Source: Candidatus Campbellbacteria bacterium CG10_big_fil_rev_8_21_14_0_10_35_52
Lineage (GTDB): Bacteria > Patescibacteriota > Minisyncoccia > Phycocordibacterales > UBA2163
DNA length: 5,769 nt
Assembly: GCA_002778715.1 (NCBI GenBank)
Contig: PFAA01000028.1
Span: 1 to 5,769 of the forward strand
Direction: 5' to 3'
Under the pieces are notes generated by a model. It did not search any database and was not told the origin of the DNA. It worked only from the letters and a program-made list of their open reading frames with translations. Below, piece by piece: positions 1 through 5,769 of this stretch; the stretch's first letter is position 1; each line of letters starts with the position of its first letter. The position numbers and the translations under genes are program-made.

Positions 1-87
1 GGCGGAGGGTATGAGATTCGAACTCATGAGGGGTTTCCCCCTACTCGCTTTCCAAGCGAGCGCACTAGACCTCTATGCGAACCCTCC
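1..87 (-). tRNA. tRNA-Ser(GGA), lacking only the final A of CCA at the window edge
   Basis: Serine tRNA that reads TCC and TCT codons. On the minus strand the acceptor stem is perfect over 7 pairs (81-87 with 4-10). The anticodon stem is 56-60 with 44-48 around loop TTGGAAA, giving anticodon GGA at 51-53. The TpsiC arm is a perfect 5-bp stem (23-27 with 11-15) with loop TTCGAAT. A long variable arm (about 28-43, GGGG/CCCC stem) makes it class II, as expected for Ser. The discriminator base is G (position 3) followed by CC at 2-1, so a genomic CCA is likely but its A lies outside the window. It starts 41 nt after the htpX stop. A -10-like GATAAT (95-100) lies 7 nt before the mature 5' end, but no good -35 accompanies it, so co-transcription with htpX is equally possible. 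Confidence 0.97.
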
Positions 88-128
88 TTATGTTATTATC
101 TAACTTAAAGCAAGATTAAATAAAAAAT

Positions 129-1025
129 TTATTTATAACGCAATGCTTTCACTCTTTCTTCCACTGGCGGATGTGTCATAAAAAGTTTTTTAATTCCGCT
201 TCGCGCGGCGCGCGCTCCAAACGGACTTGAAATGAAAAGATGCGCCGTCGCTTTATTAGCTTTTTTCATCGGCGTATTATACTTGCCTATCTTTTCAAGC
301 GCGCTTGCCAACCCTTCGGGATATCGCGTAAGAAGCGCGCCTGACGCGTCCGCCAAAAATTCTCTCTTGCGCGATATTGCAAGCTGTATCAAAATCGCAA
401 TGAGTGGAGCAAGTATAGCAAGCGCTATTCCGATAAGCGTCATAAATATTTTCGCTCTGTCATCTCCTCCTCTGCCGCCGCCTCTGCCATAAATAGACAT
501 TCGCAGAAAAAAATCGGATAAAAGCGTAACAAATCCGACCAAGACAACAATTATCGTGGAAATTAAAATATCTTTATTTCCAATATGAGAAAATTCATGA
601 GCTATAACTCCTTCTATTTCATTTTTATTAAGTGTCTGTAGAAGTCCTTTTGTTACGGCAATTACAGAATGTTCTTTATTTCGTCCTGTCGCGAAAGCGT
701 TTGGTGCCAAATCATCTATTACATAAAGCTTTGGCATAGGAAGCCCTGCCGTAATTGATAAATTTTCAACAATATTCCACAATTCTCTATTATTTTCTTT
801 TATAACAGGTTTCGCGCCGGACATTTTAAGCACTATTTTGTCAGAATACCAATAACTGAAAATATTCATTCCTACGCTAAATAATACTGCAAAATACAAA
901 ATCGCCGGGCTTTGGTAAATAAAACTAAAAGCCCAGCCGATACCTATAATCACTATTAAAAATAGCATCATTAAAAACCATGTTTTGCGAATATTTTTAT
1001 CTTGCTGTGTGTATAAAGTAGCCAT
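129..1025 (-). CDS. htpX: HtpX-type M48 family membrane zinc metalloprotease
   Basis: A 298-residue integral-membrane zinc endopeptidase, a family that degrades damaged or misfolded membrane proteins, with its active site on the cytoplasmic side. Visible features: two N-terminal membrane segments (about 16-37 and 41-60), then the catalytic HEFSH at 143-147 (the HExxH zinc and catalytic motif). Two more hydrophobic segments follow (about 153-175 and 193-219), joined by a Gly/Arg-rich loop (179-190). The third zinc ligand is E222 in the conserved SRKREFLAD segment, and the typical FMTHPP motif (282-287) lies near the C-terminus. Length matches the family (about 280-300). The ATG at 1025 starts in the family's usual place. 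An AGAGG (1038-1042) lies 12 nt upstream within the last codons of mreB, a rather long spacing. Only 9 nt separate it from mreB, so co-transcription is very likely. The start MATLYT...NIRKTW resembles CPR HtpX proteins as I remember them. Confidence 0.94.
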   Translation of the reverse strand: MATLYTQQDKNIRKTWFLMMLFLIVIIGIGWAFSFIYQSPAILYFAVLFSVGMNIFSYWYSDKIVLKMSGAKPVIKENNRELWNIVENLSITAGLPMPKLYVIDDLAPNAFATGRNKEHSVIAVTKGLLQTLNKNEIEGVIAHEFSHIGNKDILISTIIVVLVGFVTLLSDFFLRMSIYGRGGGRGGDDRAKIFMTLIGIALAILAPLIAILIQLAISRKREFLADASGALLTRYPEGLASALEKIGKYNTPMKKANKATAHLFISSPFGARAARSGIKKLFMTHPPVEERVKALRYK

Positions 1026-1034
1026 AAATTTAAA

Positions 1035-2048
1035 TTACCTCTTTGACAAAATACTTTTTTTGTAAGTGTCTAAATGTTTAAGAGCGATTCCCGTGCCTTT
1101 TGCCACGCAAAACATAGCGTCGTCCGCGAGCGTAGCTTTCACTCCCGTGCGTCTAAAAATAAGTTCTGGAAAATTTTTAAGCTGGGCTGTTCCGCCTGTT
1201 GTTATAATTCCTCTGTCTATTATGTCAGCGGAGAGTTCCGGCGGGGTCTCTTGAAGCACTGTTTTTATCGCTCTTATCATTTCGCGCAATTCCCTTCCTA
1301 TTGCTTTTACTATTTCATTTGTCTTTATTTCCGTCTGTCGCGGAAGTCCTGTGAGAAAATCTCTTCCTTTAATAATCATTATCATTTCTTCATCTATTGC
1401 AATCGCAGACCCTATTTTTATCTTAATATCTTCAGCCATTTTGTCGCCTATCGCTAAATTAAAATTCTTTTTTATATAATCAGCGATGGCGCGGTCTATT
1501 TTATTACCGGCGCACTTCACGGATGTGGACGCGACTATGCCTCCTAAAGAAATCACAGCAACATCAATCGTTCCTCCTCCGCAGTCAACTATCATATGTC
1601 CTCGCGCTTCGTGTATCGGTATTCCAGCGCCTATTGCCGCGAGTATCGGCTCTTTCACGATATAAACGCTTTTTGCGCCCGCTTTCATTGTCGCTTCAAT
1701 GACGGCGCGCCTCTCCGTAGATGTAATGCCAGCCGGCACCGATATCATTACTTCAGGCTTAAAAAAATTCCACTTACCGAGCGCTTTCTTCATATAATAA
1801 CGAATCATAGCTTCCGTAACGCGATAATCCGCGATAACGCCGTCTTTCATCGGACGATATGCGATAATATTGTCGGGTGTTCTCCCAATCATATCTTTTG
1901 CTTCGTTCCCTATCGCCAAAATTTTATTATCTTGTTCGGAAACGGCAACAACGGACGGTTCATTTAAGACCACTCCTTTGCCGGGGACAAATACCAATGT
2001 ATATGTCGTCCCTAAATCTATTCCTAATTTTGGATTAAATAGCGACAT
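1035..2048 (-). CDS. mreB: Rod shape-determining protein MreB (bacterial actin)
   Basis: A 337-residue actin-like ATPase that forms membrane-associated filaments guiding lateral peptidoglycan synthesis. Actin-fold motifs appear in order: phosphate-1 loop DLGTTYT (11-17); the MreB signature from VLNEPSVVAV (27-36) through GRTPDNI and RPMKDGVIADY (65-75); the putative catalytic Glu E133 in KEPILAAIGAG; phosphate-2 loop DCGGGTIDVAV (155-165); and the adenosine loop TTGGTAQL (283-290). Length fits the family (about 335-350). The ATG at 2048 gives the normal short N-terminus; no Shine-Dalgarno sequence is visible in the AT-only stretch before it. It lies 59 nt after murA and 9 nt before htpX, with no terminator between, so it is probably in the same transcript. 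Oddities: phosphate-1 reads TTYT where most MreBs have TANT, and phosphate-2 reads IDVAVIS where most have TEVAVIS. Both look slightly Hsp70-like, but the rest is clearly MreB. No mreC or mreD follows. Confidence 0.96.
   Translation of the reverse strand: MSLFNPKLGIDLGTTYTLVFVPGKGVVLNEPSVVAVSEQDNKILAIGNEAKDMIGRTPDNIIAYRPMKDGVIADYRVTEAMIRYYMKKALGKWNFFKPEVMISVPAGITSTERRAVIEATMKAGAKSVYIVKEPILAAIGAGIPIHEARGHMIVDCGGGTIDVAVISLGGIVASTSVKCAGNKIDRAIADYIKKNFNLAIGDKMAEDIKIKIGSAIAIDEEMIMIIKGRDFLTGLPRQTEIKTNEIVKAIGRELREMIRAIKTVLQETPPELSADIIDRGIITTGGTAQLKNFPELIFRRTGVKATLADDAMFCVAKGTGIALKHLDTYKKSILSKR
1038..1042 (-). promoter_or_regulatory. Shine-Dalgarno-like AGAGG for htpX, inside the mreB 3' end
   Basis: AGAGG on the minus strand is formed by the last two sense codons of mreB and lies 12 nt before the htpX ATG. 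Spacing is longer than the usual 5-9 nt, so it may be weak. The overlap would couple htpX translation to ribosomes finishing mreB. Confidence 0.45.
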
Positions 2049-2107
2049 ATTAAAAAATTAAATTATTGTTTTGCATTTTTATTTTTAGTTTGATTATCCG
2101 AAAAATA
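2049..2107 (-). other. murA-mreB intergenic spacer
   Basis: 59 nt, strongly AT-rich. No GC-rich hairpin with a T-tract, no Shine-Dalgarno sequence before mreB, and no -35/-10 pair with proper spacing (an AATAAT at 2062-2067 lacks a -35 partner). The simplest reading is read-through from murA into mreB. Confidence 0.5.
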
Positions 2108-3487
2108 TCAGCCGTTAATTCTTTGAATATTTACCCCAATATCGCTAAGTCGTTTTTCTATCTGTTCATACCCCCTGTCTATATATCTTACATTATTTAT
2201 TATAGATTTGCCTTTTGCCACGATTGCGGCAATAAAAAACGCGAATTCCGCCCGTAAATCTTTTCCGACAAGCTCTCTGCCTTTTAGTTGCGTCGGGCCT
2301 TTTATCATTATTCTATGCGTATCTCGCATTATAATATTCGCGCCCATCTTTATAAGGTCATCAATATAATTCAACCGTCCTTCAAAAATCGTTTCAAATA
2401 ACAAACTTTTGCCGCTTACCTGCGTAAGATATATCGCCATTGGCGACTGCAGGTCTGTGGGAAAACCCGGATATTCATGTGTTTTTATATCAACACATTT
2501 AAAATCTTTATTTTTTATCTTCCTATTGTTTTTAATAATAATTTTATTTTTTTCTTCAATTATATGGACACCAGAATTTCTTAATATATTTATCAGGGCT
2601 TTCATATGTTCTGGGTCGCAGTTTGTAATCTCTAAATTGTCAGCTGAAAGCGCGCCGAGTATTAAAAAACTTCCCGCTTCAATCCTGTCTGGCGGAATTT
2701 TATACGCTTTATTTCCCGCTGATAAAAGATTTCCTCCGATAATTTCAATAGTTGATGTCCCAGCGCCTTTAATTTTAGCTCCACAAGAATTAAGAAAATC
2801 CGCCAAATGTTTTATTTCCGGCTCAAGCGCCGCGTTTTCAATCACTGTTCTTCCTTTCGCTAATATTCCGGCAAGCATTAATGTCTCTGTTCCCGTAACG
2901 CTTATTTTATTAAAAAAAATTTTTGCTCCTTTTAATTTTTTATTTCTACCAATTGATACGATATATTTTCCATTCCTATTTTGAACTTTCGCGCCCATCT
3001 TTTGAAAACCATTCAAAAACGCGTCAATCGGCCTTGCGCCAATCACACATCCTCCCGGATGAGGAAAAGATACTTTTCCAAAACGCGCGAGAAGCGGTCC
3101 TGTAAGAACAATTGACCCGCGCATTTTTTTTGATATTTCCGTATCAAGTATTATTGATTTGATTTTATCAGTAACAATGCGGTATTTTTTTTCAATTTGT
3201 TTTTCCACTACAGCTCCGAGTTTTTCAAGTAATGCATTTATACTGTCAACATCTTTTATATTAGGAACATTTGATACGCAAAATCTGTCTCTAAATAAAA
3301 TAGATGCCGCAAATGCGGGGAGCGCCGCGTTTTTTGCTCCAGCCACGGAAATTTTACCATTGAGTTTTTTCTTTCCGTCAAGACCTTTAATGATGAATTT
3401 GTCTTTTTTATTTTCGTCAAATATGGCTTTTTTCTGTTGTGAATGCCGTAAAAAATCGTTTTTAATGCCTACATTTTTAACTTTCAT
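2108..3487 (-). CDS. murA: UDP-N-acetylglucosamine 1-carboxyvinyltransferase (MurA)
   Basis: Cytoplasmic enzyme transferring enolpyruvate from PEP to UDP-GlcNAc, the first committed step of peptidoglycan synthesis. With the start chosen here it has 459 residues (E. coli MurA: 419). Visible key residues: K52-N53 in AGAKNAALP (E. coli K22-N23), R123 (R91), C147 in the HPGGCVIGARP loop (C115), R152 (R120), D345 in YPGFPTDLQSP (D305) and R412 in DLRA (R397). Cys rather than Asp at 147 predicts a fosfomycin-sensitive type. An upstream in-frame ATG at 3511 would add 8 residues. I prefer 3487 because a near-consensus promoter places transcription start at or next to that ATG. Neither ATG has a Shine-Dalgarno sequence. 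Even so, about 28 Lys/Asn-rich residues precede the usual start region (KDKFIIKG), with no ATG, GTG or TTG in frame nearer to it. After R412 the sequence AEFAFF departs from the usual small residues. TGA ends it where MurAs normally end. Confidence 0.95.
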   Translation of the reverse strand: MKVKNVGIKNDFLRHSQQKKAIFDENKKDKFIIKGLDGKKKLNGKISVAGAKNAALPAFAASILFRDRFCVSNVPNIKDVDSINALLEKLGAVVEKQIEKKYRIVTDKIKSIILDTEISKKMRGSIVLTGPLLARFGKVSFPHPGGCVIGARPIDAFLNGFQKMGAKVQNRNGKYIVSIGRNKKLKGAKIFFNKISVTGTETLMLAGILAKGRTVIENAALEPEIKHLADFLNSCGAKIKGAGTSTIEIIGGNLLSAGNKAYKIPPDRIEAGSFLILGALSADNLEITNCDPEHMKALINILRNSGVHIIEEKNKIIIKNNRKIKNKDFKCVDIKTHEYPGFPTDLQSPMAIYLTQVSGKSLLFETIFEGRLNYIDDLIKMGANIIMRDTHRIMIKGPTQLKGRELVGKDLRAEFAFFIAAIVAKGKSIINNVRYIDRGYEQIEKRLSDIGVNIQRING

Positions 3488-3493
3488 TACGCA

Positions 3494-3521
3494 ATTATAC
3501 GACTTTTTCATTCTTTTTCAA
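3494..3521 (-). promoter_or_regulatory. Sigma70-type promoter for murA (-mreB-htpX), apparently leaderless
   Basis: On the minus strand, -35 box TTGAAA (3516-3521, 5 of 6 consensus) and -10 box TATAAT (3494-3499, perfect) are separated by 16 nt. Six nt follow the -10 before the ATG at 3487, so the predicted start base is about the A of that ATG. The promoter spacer overlaps the alternative ATG at 3511. A transcript from here could not use that upstream start, but read-through from secF could. The site lies in the longest intergenic gap and just before the first gene of the wall-synthesis group. Confidence 0.65.
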
Positions 3522-3574
3522 TAATAAACCGTAAATTACAAAGCTCGTTTTAATAGAGAATTTTTTCTACAATT

Positions 3575-4501
3575 TTACTTATTTTTATTGCTTAATCGCT
3601 CAACTGTAACCAAAAGAGGCGTTGCGAAAAATATTGATGAATATGTGCCTGCGATTATGCCTATAGCAAGAACAAGCGCGAAGTTTTGCGTCGCTTCACT
3701 TCCGACAAAAAACAAAGCGAGAAGCACGAAAAGCGTTGTGAGAGAAGTATTAATTGACCGCATATATGTTTGATTTAAACTCTTTCCTACCGTAATATCA
3801 AACTCCTCTTTGCTTCTATTTTCATTATTAAAACGCAAATTTTCACGCACACGGTCAAATACAACAATTGTGTCATTTATAGAATATCCCAATATGGCTA
3901 AAAGCGCCATTACAAAAAGTATATCTATTTCAACGGCAGTTGTGTATCCTAAGAACGCAAATATCCCGACAGGCACTAAAATATCGTGAATAAGCGCCAA
4001 AATAGCGACAATGCCATACTTCCATGAAGATATTTGTTCAGACACTTTTCTAAATACAAACGCTATAAACAAAATGATAGCAATAATTACTATACCGATT
4101 GCGACAAGCGCTTTATTACGAAGTTCGCTTCCAATCACCGGTCCGATTGAATTAAATCTTTTTTGAATAACATCTTTTTCTCCATTAAAAGACAATGCTT
4201 TTATAACGCTCATTCGTTCATCTTCCGTTAAATTACGAGTTCTTAAAATAAAAGAGTCATCTTCTGTCGGGCGGATTGAAAATCCTCCAATCGGTAAATT
4301 TCGCAATTGTCCTTCAAGCTCTTCTTTTGAAGGTATTTTTTCTTTTTCAAAATCCGCCGTTTTATAACTTATCTCGGCAATAGCTCCGCCTGTAAAATCA
4401 ATTCCAAAATTAAGACCAAAAAAAATTATTGAGAAAATCGCGGAAGCGACAATCACTCCTGTGAATATAAAAAATATTTTTCTGTATTTTATGACAAACA
4501 T
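3575..4501 (-). CDS. secF: Protein translocase subunit SecF
   Basis: A 308-residue inner-membrane subunit of SecDF, the RND-like accessory complex that uses proton flow to pull preproteins out of the SecYEG channel. Seen in order: TM1 (about 10-30); the GIDFTGG motif (33-39) opening the extracytoplasmic domain, which ends near FNSIGPVIGSEL (116-127); then TM2-TM6 (roughly 131-150, 162-182, 188-208, 253-270 and 275-298). The signature YSINDTIVVFDRVREN (206-221) carries D210, the position of the SecF proton-relay aspartate. TYMRSINTSLTTL (245-257) holds the conserved Arg. Length is normal. It starts 4 nt after the secD stop, a typical secD-secF pair. The only Shine-Dalgarno-like sequence is AGGA (4515-4518), 13 nt before the ATG and within secD, so translational coupling is likely. 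The gap that follows has no GC-rich hairpin; only a weak AT-rich imperfect stem (about 3552-3570) is seen. Confidence 0.97.
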   Translation of the reverse strand: MFVIKYRKIFFIFTGVIVASAIFSIIFFGLNFGIDFTGGAIAEISYKTADFEKEKIPSKEELEGQLRNLPIGGFSIRPTEDDSFILRTRNLTEDERMSVIKALSFNGEKDVIQKRFNSIGPVIGSELRNKALVAIGIVIIAIILFIAFVFRKVSEQISSWKYGIVAILALIHDILVPVGIFAFLGYTTAVEIDILFVMALLAILGYSINDTIVVFDRVRENLRFNNENRSKEEFDITVGKSLNQTYMRSINTSLTTLFVLLALFFVGSEATQNFALVLAIGIIAGTYSSIFFATPLLVTVERLSNKNK

Positions 4502-4505
4502 AATT

Positions 4506-5769
4506 TTATTTTATTCCTGAATTAAATAAAAATTTAATAATTCCTTTATTCTCATATTTTCCAAAAGCATAAAGAAAAATTCTGCTAATCGTTATTGCCG
4601 TGAGCATACTGACAATAATTCCTATGCCAAAAGTAAGAGCGAATCCTTTTACGAGAGATGTTCCAACCCAAAATAAAATAATTGCCGTAATGATACTTGA
4701 AATATTTCCGTCTCTGATTGAAAACCAAGCTCTTGCAAAACCTTTTTTTATTGCTGTATTTGTGTCCGCATATGTTTGTGTTCCGTCTATATCGCTCGCG
4801 AAACTTCCGCGTAACTCTTCCTTCATTCGCTCAAATATTAAAATATTCGCGTCTACTGCCATACCGATGGAGAGGAGAAAACCAGCAAGACCAGCGGCGG
4901 TAAGCGTTATGGGAATTAACTTAAACAATGCAAGCATTATTATTATATAAACAGCGAGAGACGCTACTGCCACAAACCCCGGCAATCTATACCAAAAAAG
5001 CAAAAAGAAAGCTATGACAATAAGACCCGCCGCCACTGCCCGCAATCCTTTATCAAGCGCGTCTTTGCCGAGCGAAGCGCCGATTGTCTGCGTGCTGACA
5101 AGTTCTATAGGCACAGGCAGAGCTCCGAGATTTAGATTACGGACAAGAGCGCGCGCTTCTTGCGGAGCAAAACCACCGGATACAATAGCGCTTCCGTCTG
5201 TAATTTCTTCATTTATGACAGGCGCCGACTTAAGGTCGCCATCTAAAAAGATAGCTAAAGTTCGTCCGACATTTTTTTTAGTAATATCCGCGAATAAATC
5301 TCCTCCTTCTTTTGTAAAGTCCAATCTGACAATCGGCTCGTTTTGAAGATAATTGCTCGCGCCGCCAGCGCCAAATTCAAGTTGCGCGCGTTTTAAAAAA
5401 CGACCTGTAAGTCCTGTTGTTATAAACATCTCATTAAATTTTTCTTGCGTAAATTTCTCACCATCCTCAAGAGGTTTCGCGTCTTCATTTACAAGTTTAA
5501 ACTCAAGAAGAGGCGTCTCGCCTATTACTTTAACAGCTTCTGTAATATCTATAATGCCCGGAAGTTCCACTATAAGCCGATTTTCTCTTTCACCACCGGC
5601 AAACACCGAGCTTTTCTCAATCTGCACGAGCGGTTCTGAAACGCCAAATAAATTTGTGCGGCGTTCTATAACATCGCGAAGCGCGTCCATTGAAACATCC
5701 ACATCTTCAGGTAAAAGCTCTGAAATATCCGCTTTATAAATCAAATGCGCGCCTCCTGCAAGGTCAAGA
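4506..5769 (-). CDS. secD: Protein translocase subunit SecD, 5' end missing
   Basis: Partner of SecF in the SecDF complex. The frame stays open to the window edge: upstream of the TTG at 5742-5744 it encodes LDLAGGAH, which with LIYKAD makes the conserved SecD motif (G)LDLxGGxxLxY. That TTG is therefore internal, and the true start with TM1 (usually some 40 residues upstream) lies outside. About 420 residues are visible. Numbered from 5768: the extracytoplasmic P1 domain runs to about 230, including IVELPGI (66-72), the LDFT region near 149-152, FLDG (174-177) and RNLNLGALPVP (210-220). TM2-TM6 follow (about 236-258, 262-280, 287-305, 356-373, 376-396). The signature VDANILIFERMKEEL (305-319) contains D306, matching the proton-relay Asp of TM4 in the family. 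A 4-nt gap leads to secF. Its promoter must lie outside the window. Confidence 0.97.
   Translation of the reverse strand, partial: LDLAGGAHLIYKADISELLPEDVDVSMDALRDVIERRTNLFGVSEPLVQIEKSSVFAGGERENRLIVELPGIIDITEAVKVIGETPLLEFKLVNEDAKPLEDGEKFTQEKFNEMFITTGLTGRFLKRAQLEFGAGGASNYLQNEPIVRLDFTKEGGDLFADITKKNVGRTLAIFLDGDLKSAPVINEEITDGSAIVSGGFAPQEARALVRNLNLGALPVPIELVSTQTIGASLGKDALDKGLRAVAAGLIVIAFFLLFWYRLPGFVAVASLAVYIIIMLALFKLIPITLTAAGLAGFLLSIGMAVDANILIFERMKEELRGSFASDIDGTQTYADTNTAIKKGFARAWFSIRDGNISSIITAIILFWVGTSLVKGFALTFGIGIIVSMLTAITISRIFLYAFGKYENKGIIKFLFNSGIK

Noticed and set aside
88..128. Independent tRNA promoter with -10 GATAAT at 95-100
   Set aside because: The -10 is reasonable and well placed, but no -35 match exists at 16-18 nt spacing, so it is only mentioned in the tRNA entry.
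232..492. Plus-strand 86-codon frame with a signal-peptide-like start and a proline-rich tail
   Set aside because: It is entirely antisense to htpX. The hydrophobic start and the Pro run are the complement of HtpX coding sequence, including its Gly/Arg loop. No Shine-Dalgarno sequence or promoter is seen.
2061..2110. TGA of murA read as a sense codon (alternative genetic code as in some CPR lineages)
   Set aside because: Read-through would add about 16 low-complexity residues after the normal MurA C-terminus, and no other gene in the window has an in-frame TGA. The standard code fits.
2409..2984. Plus-strand 191-codon frame opposite murA
   Set aside because: No recognisable domain, composition is that of antisense AT-rich DNA, and it lies fully inside a convincing murA.
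3525..3545. Short palindrome GTAATTTAC upstream of the murA promoter as an operator
   Set aside because: A 9-nt inverted repeat in AT-rich DNA is expected by chance, and no second copy was seen.
3552..3574. Possible terminator after secF
   Set aside because: Only an AT-rich imperfect stem (TAGA...TCTA type) without GC pairs or a following T-run in the transcript direction; not a credible intrinsic terminator.
5014..5739. Plus-strand frames of 110 and 128 codons opposite secD
   Set aside because: Ser/Pro/Arg-rich shadow frames with no domain or start signal, overlapping conserved secD sequence.

Overview
The window is a compact, AT-rich bacterial segment (about 40% G+C by eye). Every supported gene lies on the minus strand. 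In transcription order (right to left) it holds secD (5' end cut off by the window edge), secF, a short gap with a promoter, murA, mreB, an htpX-type M48 protease, and a class II tRNA-Ser(GGA) whose last 3' base falls just outside the left edge. Genes are packed tightly (gaps of 4, 87, 59, 9 and 41 nt), and I see no mobile element, CRISPR array or convincing intrinsic terminator. The plus-strand open frames are shadows of these genes.

Organism: the protein styles (the HtpX N-terminus, the MreB sequence, separate SecD and SecF), short genes, weak or absent Shine-Dalgarno sequences and moderate G+C suggest a Patescibacteria/CPR lineage, perhaps Parcubacteria. This is inference from remembered family resemblance, not from a search. 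TGA closes murA at the family's usual end, so the standard stop assignment fits.

Function: the set concerns the cell envelope. SecD and SecF form the proton-driven accessory complex of the Sec translocon. MurA commits UDP-GlcNAc to peptidoglycan synthesis, MreB is the actin-like scaffold that places wall synthesis, and HtpX is a membrane zinc protease for quality control of membrane proteins. A near-consensus promoter in front of murA probably separates a secDF unit from a murA-mreB-htpX unit. The tRNA follows and may be co-transcribed or have its own weak promoter.

The most interesting points are not new genes. The murA promoter is placed so that the transcript should begin at an ATG (leaderless). 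GATC does not occur in the window, and ACGT, GTAC and TCGA are absent from all protein-coding sequence; the only TCGA and the only CTAG sit inside the tRNA. I found no evidence of an undescribed multi-gene system.
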